A program made the translations under genes and the position numbers. Below are positions 50,733 through 58,300 of a stretch of 64,000 nt of DNA, in pieces (positions within the stretch are counted from its first letter, which is position 1; each line of letters opens with the position of its first letter). Source of the DNA: Colimorpha sp045576855 (lineage in GTDB: Bacteria; Bacteroidota; Bacteroidia; Bacteroidales; P3); contig JAZNHG010000038.1 in the NCBI GenBank assembly GCA_045576855.1, forward strand, positions 1 to 64,000, read 5' to 3'. The notes beneath the pieces are model-generated. The model had not been told where the DNA came from. It searched no databases and saw only the letters and a program-made list of their open reading frames with translations.

Positions 50733-50818
50733 GGCAGTGTTCAGTGTTTAGTGTTCAGTGTTCAGTATCCGGTGCGGCAGCCTGCTCTCCACTCTCCACT
50801 CTCCGCTCTCCACTCCCC
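50733..50818. repeat. Heptamer arrays sharing a core with 33984-34136
   Basis: CAGTGTT-type units, the core 'tatccggtgcggcagcc', then CTCTCCA/CTCTCCG units. The right arm uses a different word from the 33984 locus, and that word is the reverse complement of the repeat inserted in radA. Confidence 0.85.
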
Positions 50819-50824
50819 AAGGAG

Positions 50825-50900
50825 GGGTCATCCATGCACCATCCTTGCACCATCCATGCACCATCCTTGCACCATCCTTGCATTTTAACATTTCGGAAGG
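50825..50900. repeat. 11-bp array element with conserved ends (copy 3)
   Basis: 'aggggtcatcc', then CATGCACCATC/CTTGCACCATC units, then 'ttttaacatttcggaagg'. Outer ends as in copies 1 and 2; internal word different. Confidence 0.85.
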
Positions 50901-50991
50901 CTGCTTGACGGTTGCTGTGTTCTGTGTTCAGTGTTCAGTGCCCGGTGTTTGGTGTTCGGTGCTCAGTGTCTATTGTTCAGTATTTTAGCAT

Positions 50992-51020
50992 TTGGTGTTT
51001 TAATTCTTAATTAATTTTTG
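50992..51020 (+). promoter_or_regulatory. Possible promoter of folE
   Basis: TTG at 50992-50994 and TAATTTTTG at 51012-51020, a 17-bp spacer; ~60 bp before the folE ATG. Confidence 0.5.
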
Positions 51021-51078
51021 CATTGCATATACTTTGTGCAATGTTTTTGCGTTATAGAATACTAAAATGTAAAATGCA

Positions 51079-51684
51079 ATGGAATTGGGTTACCAAAAGA
51101 TAGACAAGTATGACGAGCAGTGTGTCGGCGAGTTGGCCGGGCACTACAAGGCTATCCTGCGCCTGCTGGGCGAAGACCCCGAACGCGAGGGGCTGCTCAA
51201 GAGTCCGGAGCGTATAGCCAAGGCTATGCTCTTCTTCACCAACGGTTACGACCTCGACCCCGAAGAGATACTGCGTTCGGCCATGTTCCACGAGGACTAC
51301 CGGCAGATGGTGGTGGTGAAGGACATAGAGCTCTATTCGCTGTGCGAGCACCACATGGTGCCCTTTGTGGGCAAGGCGCATGTGGCCTATATCCCGAACG
51401 GCACTATCGTGGGGCTGAGCAAGATACCGCGTGTGGTGGATGCCTATGCCCGCCGTCTGCAGGTGCAGGAGCGGCTGACCAAGCAAATCAAGGACTGCAT
51501 ACAGCGCACGCTGAACCCGCTCGGCGTGGCCGTGGTCATCGAGGCGCAGCATATGTGTATGAGCATGCGCGGCGTGCAGAAGCAGAACAGCGTGACGACG
51601 ACGAGCGACTTCACGGGCGCCTTCATGAAGGACCCCAAGACGCGCGAAGAGTTTATGAATATCATCGGAGTCAATTTGCACTAG
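51079..51684 (+). CDS. folE: GTP cyclohydrolase I
   Basis: First step of tetrahydrofolate/pterin synthesis, GTP to dihydroneopterin triphosphate. 201 aa. Zinc and active-site residues are visible: 'YSLCEHHMVPFVGKAHVAYI' (~92), 'IVGLSKIPRVVDAYARRLQV', and 'CMSMRGV' (~157). It ends 3 bp before rmuC. Confidence 0.95.
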   Translation: MELGYQKIDKYDEQCVGELAGHYKAILRLLGEDPEREGLLKSPERIAKAMLFFTNGYDLDPEEILRSAMFHEDYRQMVVVKDIELYSLCEHHMVPFVGKAHVAYIPNGTIVGLSKIPRVVDAYARRLQVQERLTKQIKDCIQRTLNPLGVAVVIEAQHMCMSMRGVQKQNSVTTTSDFTGAFMKDPKTREEFMNIIGVNLH

Positions 51685-51687
51685 CCT

Positions 51688-53022
51688 ATGGTGTGGACAA
51701 TAGTCATAGTGGCTGTGGTGGCGTTGGCGCTGGGTGGGCTGCTGGGGTGGCTGCTGATGCGCCCCCGCATGGCATCGCTCGGCGAACGCCTGCTGGCCTC
51801 GGAGGCTGAGCGCGAGCGCAAGGCGTCGGTGGAGGCCACGCTGAACGGACGTCTGGAGCAGATGGACCGGGAGTTGCGCCAGCTGCAGGTGGAGCGTGGT
51901 TCGCTGCAGAAAGAGATAGCGCTGCTCAAAGAGCAGGCCGGACTCGACGAGCTGAGCCGCCGCGAGGACTTTGCCCGCCAGCTGCAGATGGTGCAGGAAC
52001 AGCTGAAGAACGAGACGCGCCAGCTGCTGGACCAGCGGGCCCAGGCGCTGGGCAAGAGCAACAACGAGCAGATGAACGGCGTGGTGGCCCCGCTGAAGGA
52101 GCAGTTGGAGGCCATGCGCCGCCAGGTGAACGAGAGCATGAAGACCACGTCGGAGAACCGGGCCTCGATAGAGAAAGCCATCGAGGTGCTCGTGAACCGC
52201 ACCGAGCAGATGGCCGGCGAGGCCAACAACCTGGCCCGTGCCCTGAAGGGAGAGAACAAGACCCAGGGCAACTGGGGCGAGATGGTGCTGGACACCCTGC
52301 TCGAGAACTCGGGACTGGAGAAGGGCGTACACTACGAGACACAGGTCACCATGCGCGACGACCAGGGACGCGTGCTGAACAACGAGCAGACGGGCCAGCG
52401 AATGATACCGGACGTCATAGTGCACTATCCCGATGGCAAGGACGTAATCATCGACTCCAAGGTGTCGCTGACGGCCTATCTGGACTACTGCAATGCCGAA
52501 ACCGACGACGAGAAGACCCAGGCTGCCCAGCGCCATGTGGCGTCGGTGTGGCAGCACGTCAGGGAGCTGCGCCAGAAGAACTACTCCGCCTACATCAAGC
52601 CTCCGCGCGAGGCATTGAAGTATATGATTATGTTTATCCCCAACGAGTCGGCCCTGCAGCTGGCTCTGCACGAGGACGAACATCTGTGGCGCACAGCCTT
52701 CGAGCAGGGAATCTGCATCACCTCCGAGCAGAACCTCATCGTGCTGCTGCGCATGATACAGCTGGCCTGGACGCAGGTGCAGCAGTTCCAGAATCAGAAA
52801 GAGATTATGTCGCAGGCCAGCACACTGCTGGACCGTGTGCAGCGCTTTGTGGACCGCTTCGAGAAGGTGAACAGCAGTATCGACAAACTGCGTGCCGACT
52901 ACGACGAGGCCCGCCGCTCGTTCGACGGTCGGCAGGGCATACTTGGCGCCGCCAAGGCGATGGAGCGCCTGGGCGCAAAGGGCACCCAGCAGCGTGTGTT
53001 GCCCGAGCCTGCGGATGACTGA
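51688..53022 (+). CDS. rmuC: DNA recombination protein RmuC
   Basis: 444 aa. An N-terminal membrane anchor ('TIVIVAVVALALGGLLGWLL'), a long coiled coil (~30-190, rich in Leu/Glu/Gln) and a PD-(D/E)xK-like nuclease domain with 'QGNWGEMVLDTLLE', 'DVIVHYPDGKDVIIDSKVSL' (D...DSK) and 'FIPNESALQLAL'. It limits inversions and rearrangements in other bacteria. Confidence 0.93.
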   Translation: MVWTIVIVAVVALALGGLLGWLLMRPRMASLGERLLASEAERERKASVEATLNGRLEQMDRELRQLQVERGSLQKEIALLKEQAGLDELSRREDFARQLQMVQEQLKNETRQLLDQRAQALGKSNNEQMNGVVAPLKEQLEAMRRQVNESMKTTSENRASIEKAIEVLVNRTEQMAGEANNLARALKGENKTQGNWGEMVLDTLLENSGLEKGVHYETQVTMRDDQGRVLNNEQTGQRMIPDVIVHYPDGKDVIIDSKVSLTAYLDYCNAETDDEKTQAAQRHVASVWQHVRELRQKNYSAYIKPPREALKYMIMFIPNESALQLALHEDEHLWRTAFEQGICITSEQNLIVLLRMIQLAWTQVQQFQNQKEIMSQASTLLDRVQRFVDRFEKVNSSIDKLRADYDEARRSFDGRQGILGAAKAMERLGAKGTQQRVLPEPADD

Positions 53023-53055
53023 TACCAAACCAAGCAGAACAAACCCTACCATACA

Positions 53056-53697
53056 ATGAAGAGAATAGCGACACTACTGGTACTGCTGGCGGCCATGCTG
53101 CCGCTGCAGGCCCAAATCACCCATTCCGACCACGGACAGGTTGACCGACAGGCCGATGCGCTGCTCAAGCGTGCGGCTGCCCAGTTCGGCAATGTCAGCT
53201 TCAAGGTGACGGCCTCGATGCTCGACGCGCAGAAGAAAGAGACCCTGCGGCAGTCGGCCCAGGTGCTCTACTGCAAGGGCTGCTACCGAGTGTCGGTGGC
53301 CGACCAGGAGGTGATATGCGACGGCAAGACCGTCTGGCAGTGGAACAAGAAAGCCCGTGAGGTGGCGGTGAACAATATGGGTACCGACGATGTGGACCTG
53401 ATGAACCCCGCCCGCCTGCTGAAGAACTACGACCAGAGCTTCCGCGCCAAATATATACGCACCGACGAGGGGGTGGCCGTGGTCGACCTGCAGCCGCGTT
53501 CGGCGCGCTCGTTCCACAAGATACGTCTGTATGTGAACGAGAAAAGTGGTCTGCTGCAGCGGATGGAGGTGCACAAGTATGACTCCAGCCGTGAGGTGTA
53601 TGAGATTACGGAGTTCAAGCGGGCCTCCACGCCAGCCTCCAAATTCACCTTCGACCCGCAGCAGCATCCGGAAGTCGAACTAATAGACATGAGATGA
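53056..53697 (+). CDS. LolA-like outer-membrane lipoprotein carrier
   Basis: 213 aa with a signal peptide (RIATLLVLLAAMLPLQAQ). The LolA fold is suggested by 'VSFKVTASMLDAQKKETL', 'YRVSVADQEVICDGKTVWQW' and 'LYVNEKSGLLQRMEV'. Periplasmic carriage of lipoproteins is the family role. The stop overlaps tsaB as ATGA. Confidence 0.85.
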   Translation: MKRIATLLVLLAAMLPLQAQITHSDHGQVDRQADALLKRAAAQFGNVSFKVTASMLDAQKKETLRQSAQVLYCKGCYRVSVADQEVICDGKTVWQWNKKAREVAVNNMGTDDVDLMNPARLLKNYDQSFRAKYIRTDEGVAVVDLQPRSARSFHKIRLYVNEKSGLLQRMEVHKYDSSREVYEITEFKRASTPASKFTFDPQQHPEVELIDMR

Positions 53698-54374
53698 GAA
53701 TACTGATGATAGAGACCGCCACCGCCGTGTGCTCGGTGGCTATGGCCGAGGATGGCAGGGTGGTGGCCCGCCGCGAGTGCGACGCGCCTAACGCTCATAG
53801 TACTCAACTGCCCCTGTTTGTCAAGGAACTGCTGGCCGGGGGCAAGCCCGATGCTGTCGGCGTCAGCGCCGGTCCTGGCAGTTATACGGGTCTGCGCATC
53901 GGTGTCAGCACTGCAAAAGGACTCTGCTACGCCCTAGATATCCCACTGGTCTCGGTGCCCACTCTGCTGGGTATGGCCAACCTCTACTACCTACAACACC
54001 AGGACTATCAGGGGTTCGTATGCCCTATGATTGACGCCCGCCGCATGGAGTGCTACACTATGGTGGTGGGTAGTCAAGGGGTGCTCCGCGCCACGCAAGC
54101 CGATGTCATCGTGCCGGGCTTCTACGACGAGTGGCTTGACAAGGGAGAAGTGGCCTTCATCGGCGACGGCGCCGCCAAGACGCGCGACATCCTGGGTGTG
54201 CATCCCAACGCCCGTTTCGACAGCGCGTTCCGCATCAGTGCCGAAGGCATGTTGCCGCTGGTCGAGCAGAAGCTGCAGCTCGGCCAGACCGAGGATGTGG
54301 CCTACTTTGAGCCCTTCTACCTCAAGGACTTCGTCGCCAAAAAGAGTGTCGTCCACGGGCTGCGGGATAATTAA
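53694..54374 (+). CDS. tsaB: tRNA threonylcarbamoyladenosine biosynthesis protein TsaB
   Basis: Partner of TsaD and TsaE in making t6A37 of tRNA. 226 aa; 'ILMIETATAVCSVAM' at the start, 'NAHSTQLPLFVKELL', and 'GVSAGPGSYTGLRIGVSTAKGL' (~60) are diagnostic. Translationally coupled to the LolA-like gene. Confidence 0.94.
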   Translation: MRILMIETATAVCSVAMAEDGRVVARRECDAPNAHSTQLPLFVKELLAGGKPDAVGVSAGPGSYTGLRIGVSTAKGLCYALDIPLVSVPTLLGMANLYYLQHQDYQGFVCPMIDARRMECYTMVVGSQGVLRATQADVIVPGFYDEWLDKGEVAFIGDGAAKTRDILGVHPNARFDSAFRISAEGMLPLVEQKLQLGQTEDVAYFEPFYLKDFVAKKSVVHGLRDN

Positions 54375-54376
54375 GA

Positions 54377-54492
54377 AACGGCGAATTATGCTAATTGAAC
54401 GAATCTATGCAGGTCTTGTGAAAACGGCAGTGCTGATCGATTACTCGAGGTCTCACTGCGCCAGCTTCGTATAATTCGAATAATTCGCCGTT
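54377..54492. repeat. MITE-like inverted-repeat element or structured RNA
   Basis: AACGGCGAATTAT (54377-54389) and ATAATTCGCCGTT (54480-54492) are perfect 13-bp inverted ends, extending imperfectly to ~26 bp. GGCAGTG ... CACTGC forms a second, inner stem. Length 116 bp, with no coding capacity seen. Confidence 0.7.
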
Positions 54493-54506
54493 AAAAGAAA
54501 ATAGTC

Positions 54507-55586
54507 ATGATACGTTTTATTTCAAAACGCCTCCTCTATGGCCTTCTCGTTCTCCTCGGCGTGGTCACCCTCGTCTTCTTCCTGTTCAACATCCTGCCGG
54601 GTGATCCTGCTCGCATGATGCTTGGCCAGCGGGCCGACCAGGAGAGTATCGACATCATCAACCGCGACTTGGGGCGCGACAAGCCCGTGGGGCTGCAATA
54701 TCTAAACTATCTCAACGACCTCGTCCCCATCTCGGTACACAACAACGCCGACTCTACAAACTACTTCTTCCTGGCCGACGACAAGTATGCTCCCTACACC
54801 ACGCTGCTGAAGGTGGGCAACACGTCGGTGGTACTGAAGGCTCCCTATCTGCGGCGCAGCTACCAGAGTCAGCGCAAGGTGAGCGATATCCTGCGGTCAG
54901 CCTTCCCGCAGACTGCAGTCTTGGCCTTGGTAGCTATGATATTTGCACTGGCGGTGGGCGTCACGCTGGGGGTAGTGTCGGCGTTGCACAAGGATACCTG
55001 GATAGATCGCCTGATATTGGTACTCAGCACGCTGGGCATGTCGCTGCCGTCGTTTTTCGCAGCCATCCTCATAGCTTGGCTATTTGCCTATGTGCTTGCT
55101 GACTGGACTGGCCTAAATATGTTTGGCAACCTCTACACCGTGGACGATTATGGCTGTGGAGAATATCTGGACCTGAAGAACCTCATCCTGCCTGCCCTCA
55201 CGCTCGGCATCCGTCCGCTGGCCACGCTCACGCAGCTAACCAAGAACTCGATGCTAGAAGCCCTTAGTCAGGACTATATACGTACCGCCCGAGCCAAGGG
55301 GCTTTCGCATCGCCGTGTTGTGGTGCATCATGCCCTGCGCAACGCCCTGAACCCCGTGGTTACTTCCGCCTCGGGCTGGCTGGCCTCGTTGCTGGCTGGC
55401 GCCGTCTTTGTCGAGTACGTCTTCGACTGGAAGGGCATGGGCGTGGTCATCGTCGACGGACTGGAGAAGTACGACTTCCCTGTCGTCATGGGCACCATCC
55501 TCTTCATCTGTGTCCTGCTGGTCCTCATCAATATCATCACCGACATCCTCTACGGCCTCCTCGACCCCCGCGTCCGGGTCCAGTGA
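54507..55586 (+). CDS. ABC transporter permease (DppB-like)
   Basis: 359 aa with six hydrophobic segments. The EAA loop 'QDYIRTARAKGLSHRRVVVHHAL' (~255) is typical of peptide/nickel-type permeases. A periplasmic insert of ~60 residues follows the first membrane helix. The second permease, ATPases and binding protein are not adjacent. The next gene is convergent. Confidence 0.88.
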   Translation: MIRFISKRLLYGLLVLLGVVTLVFFLFNILPGDPARMMLGQRADQESIDIINRDLGRDKPVGLQYLNYLNDLVPISVHNNADSTNYFFLADDKYAPYTTLLKVGNTSVVLKAPYLRRSYQSQRKVSDILRSAFPQTAVLALVAMIFALAVGVTLGVVSALHKDTWIDRLILVLSTLGMSLPSFFAAILIAWLFAYVLADWTGLNMFGNLYTVDDYGCGEYLDLKNLILPALTLGIRPLATLTQLTKNSMLEALSQDYIRTARAKGLSHRRVVVHHALRNALNPVVTSASGWLASLLAGAVFVEYVFDWKGMGVVIVDGLEKYDFPVVMGTILFICVLLVLINIITDILYGLLDPRVRVQ

Positions 55587-55611
55587 TCAGTGGGGGGGAT
55601 GCAGAGAATTG

Positions 55612-55656
55612 GGGAAAAAACAGAAGCGCATGACTCGACAGAGTCATGCGCTTCTG
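55612..55656 (-). terminator. Terminator of the minus-strand surface-protein gene
   Basis: CAGAAGCGCATGACTC-loop-GAGTCATGCGCTTCTG, a perfect 16-bp stem. On the minus strand it is followed by TTTTTTCCCC, 18 bp after the stop of the 55674 gene. The other strand lacks a T-run. Confidence 0.88.
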
Positions 55657-55673
55657 GGTTAGAGAATGGTGCT

Positions 55674-58178
55674 TTACCGGATTACCACTACGCGTCGGGC
55701 GGGGTAGTCGCCAACCTTGACCAGGTAGGTGCCCGATGTCGGTACGTCGAACCGCACGGGCATGTACTCTTCGCGCTTCGTTGCCAGCTGGCGTCCCACG
55801 GCATCGATGAGCGTCACCGGGTGCCCCTCGGCCCCCTCGACCACTACCTGCCCCTGACTGCTGTACACCTTGGCATTTATCGCCTCCACGTCGCCAATGC
55901 CCTCCTCGGTGATATACACCGTGTCGTGAATATACACGGTATCCGTCAGCCATAGCGTATCGGTCTGATAAACCACCGTCGTGTCGTGGATGGTGATATA
56001 GGTGGTGTCATGCATGGTGTAGGGTACCAGTGTGGTGTCGTGGATGGTGATATAGGTGGTGTCATGCACAGCGTAGGGCACCAGTGTGGTGTCGTGAACG
56101 ATGGTGGTGTCGTGCACGGCGTAGGGCACCAGTGTGGTGTCGTGAACGATGGTGGTGTCATGCACGGCGTATGGCACCAGCGTGGTGTCGTGAACGATGG
56201 TGGTGTCATGCACGGCGTAGGGCACCGGCGTAGTGTCGTGAACGATGGTGGTGTCATGCACGGCGTAGGGCACCAGTGTGGTATCATGTATCTCCACCAC
56301 TGTGGTGTCGTGTATCAACCGTGTGGCGAACCATTCCACGCTCTGTACACTGCTCAGGCGGTCCACTCCGTCGGTGCAGCCCGAGGTGACGTTGAGCAGT
56401 CGAATCGGGTAGCTTTCGGTGCTGAGGCTGTCCTGCGCCTGTAGCTGCAGGCGTGCCACGGCGCCGCTATTGCTGCTGAAGGGGCTGTTCTGCATCGAGA
56501 GCACCAGCACCCGAAGCGTTGAGTCGTCCAGTCGTGCCGCGCTGACAATATGGTCTTCCGCCCGTTCCGTCAGGCTGATATCCTGTGGCTCTAGGCTGAA
56601 TGCGGTGTGCGGGTACCGCACGTCCATCTGCAAGGCCGTGACGGCGGAATAGTTGTCCAGCATGACGTCCACTTCCGGCGTGGCGGCGCTGGCCTGTTCG
56701 TTGCCTTGCAGGTAGAGCGTGTTGGGCTCATAGCGCTCGGCTGTGAGGTCGATGCGCTTCAGGTCGTTACGCGGGTCGTTGGTGTAGAGCAGCATCTGGG
56801 CGCTGTGGTGCCCCTCGGCGATCCCCGTGTAGCGTATGTGCAGCGTGTCGCGTCCGCTGTTGGCTACCGTCAGCGGCAGGCTCTCTTGTAGTTGCCACCC
56901 CGCCTGTGTGAACACCGCACGGTCCAGCACCAGCGGTGCATTGCCTGTGTTGCGGATGAGCAGTGTCGCTGTGGCCGCTTCGGTCACCGGCGTATTGCCC
57001 AGGTCCAGACTGCTGCCACAGCTGAGGTAGGGACTGTATATGTTCACCGTACCGGTATATACCGCCGACAGCACATTCTGCCCCTGCTCGTTGCCCAAGG
57101 CGGTGCCGAGCAGCCGCAGGGTGTGGCTCCCGTAGCCGTGCAGGCGCAGTTGGAAGCGTGCCACCACTCCGTCGCTGCCGTGCATCGGCGTGTTGCTCAG
57201 CGAGGTCATCAACAGAGTCAGCGTGTCTCCCTGCAGGCCCGCCGTGGCGGTGTAGTCAGGGGTGCGTGTGGCATCCACCGCGAAGCTGCCTTCCACGTAG
57301 GTCAGCGCCTGCGGCAGTTTGATGGCGGTCTGCAGACCCACGATGCTGTCCATGTTGTTCATCCGCAGCTCCACGGTCACCGTGCTGTCGGTGTAGCCGC
57401 TCACCGAGAGGGGCCGCAGCTCGTTCACCGCATAGGGGTCAGCAGCGATTGTGACAACGCTGTCGCCCACCTTTGCGTTGGTGTGCAAGGTGGCGGTCAT
57501 GGTGGTGGCGCCGGCCCGCACGGGGCTGTAGGTGAGGGTCACCATCTGCTGTGCTCCGGCAGCTAAAGATGACGGCATTGTACAACCCAGTGTTGTGTCG
57601 CTGAAACTCGCCCCGCTGATGGTCAGCGCCTCGTTGCCGATGTTCTTCACCGTCAGGGTGCGGGTGTAGCTGCTGCGGATGGGTACATGGCCGTAGTCCA
57701 CCGTCGAAGGTGTCACCTGCACCTTCGGCGCCAGCACGGTGACTGTGCCACTCGTGGCGCCGACTGTCAGCGAAGTGCCGTCGGCGGCCGAGAGGAGGTT
57801 CTGTGTGGGCGTCAGCGTGATGTTGCCCGGCTCACGCCCCAGCACTACGCGGAAGGTGAGCAGCTCGCCGCTGTTGCCGCCGTAGGTGGTCAGCGCCAGC
57901 GAGTAGCTGTAGATCCTCAGACTGCCCTCCAGCACCGTGGCCGTCAGCTGGTGCCCGTTGCTGCGGCTGCTGAGCGCTGCGCTGCCCGCCACATACGTAA
58001 GGTTGTCACCCAGCGGGATGAAGGTCTGCAGGGCCGTCACAGCGTCGCTGTTCGTCAACGCCAGCCTCACCGTCACCGTATCCCCCGGATGCCCGCTGCC
58101 GCCTGCAAGCGTCAGCGTGTTCTGCCCCTGCGCACCCAGTGCCCACACTAACAATATCAAAAGAATGTATCTCTTCAT
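55674..58178 (-). CDS. Large exported surface protein with Hydin-like domains and HDTT repeats
   Basis: 834 aa from ATG at 58178 (MKRYILLILLVWALGAQGQ, signal peptide). Residues ~20-620 hold alternating cohesin-like ('LTLAGGSGHPGDTVTVRLAL') and ASPM-SPD-2-Hydin-like ('STVDYGHVPIRSSYTRTLTV') beta-sandwich domains. Residues ~625-735 are 16-residue tandem repeats with HDTT every 5-8 residues. The last ~75 residues ('VYSSQGQVVVEGAEGHPVTL' to 'VKVGDYPARRVVVIR') look like a T9SS sorting domain. A structural or adhesive surface role is inferred. Confidence 0.78.
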   Translation of the reverse strand: MKRYILLILLVWALGAQGQNTLTLAGGSGHPGDTVTVRLALTNSDAVTALQTFIPLGDNLTYVAGSAALSSRSNGHQLTATVLEGSLRIYSYSLALTTYGGNSGELLTFRVVLGREPGNITLTPTQNLLSAADGTSLTVGATSGTVTVLAPKVQVTPSTVDYGHVPIRSSYTRTLTVKNIGNEALTISGASFSDTTLGCTMPSSLAAGAQQMVTLTYSPVRAGATTMTATLHTNAKVGDSVVTIAADPYAVNELRPLSVSGYTDSTVTVELRMNNMDSIVGLQTAIKLPQALTYVEGSFAVDATRTPDYTATAGLQGDTLTLLMTSLSNTPMHGSDGVVARFQLRLHGYGSHTLRLLGTALGNEQGQNVLSAVYTGTVNIYSPYLSCGSSLDLGNTPVTEAATATLLIRNTGNAPLVLDRAVFTQAGWQLQESLPLTVANSGRDTLHIRYTGIAEGHHSAQMLLYTNDPRNDLKRIDLTAERYEPNTLYLQGNEQASAATPEVDVMLDNYSAVTALQMDVRYPHTAFSLEPQDISLTERAEDHIVSAARLDDSTLRVLVLSMQNSPFSSNSGAVARLQLQAQDSLSTESYPIRLLNVTSGCTDGVDRLSSVQSVEWFATRLIHDTTVVEIHDTTLVPYAVHDTTIVHDTTPVPYAVHDTTIVHDTTLVPYAVHDTTIVHDTTLVPYAVHDTTIVHDTTLVPYAVHDTTYITIHDTTLVPYTMHDTTYITIHDTTVVYQTDTLWLTDTVYIHDTVYITEEGIGDVEAINAKVYSSQGQVVVEGAEGHPVTLIDAVGRQLATKREEYMPVRFDVPTSGTYLVKVGDYPARRVVVIR
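55972..56306 (-). repeat. 48-bp in-frame tandem repeats
   Basis: About five 48-bp units (HDTTIVHDTTLVPYAV) and two diverged units (HDTTYITIHDTTLVPY). Some units are almost identical at the DNA level, so copy number is likely to vary between strains. Confidence 0.9.
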
Positions 58179-58300
58179 AACCTTATTTGTTTTTCTCAAT
58201 CAGATTGTAAACGATTTTAAAAGATATTTGCTTGTATATTATTTCTTTTACATTCTTTTACAATCTGATAGAGTTTTATCTTTGTCATCTGTTTGAGCCG

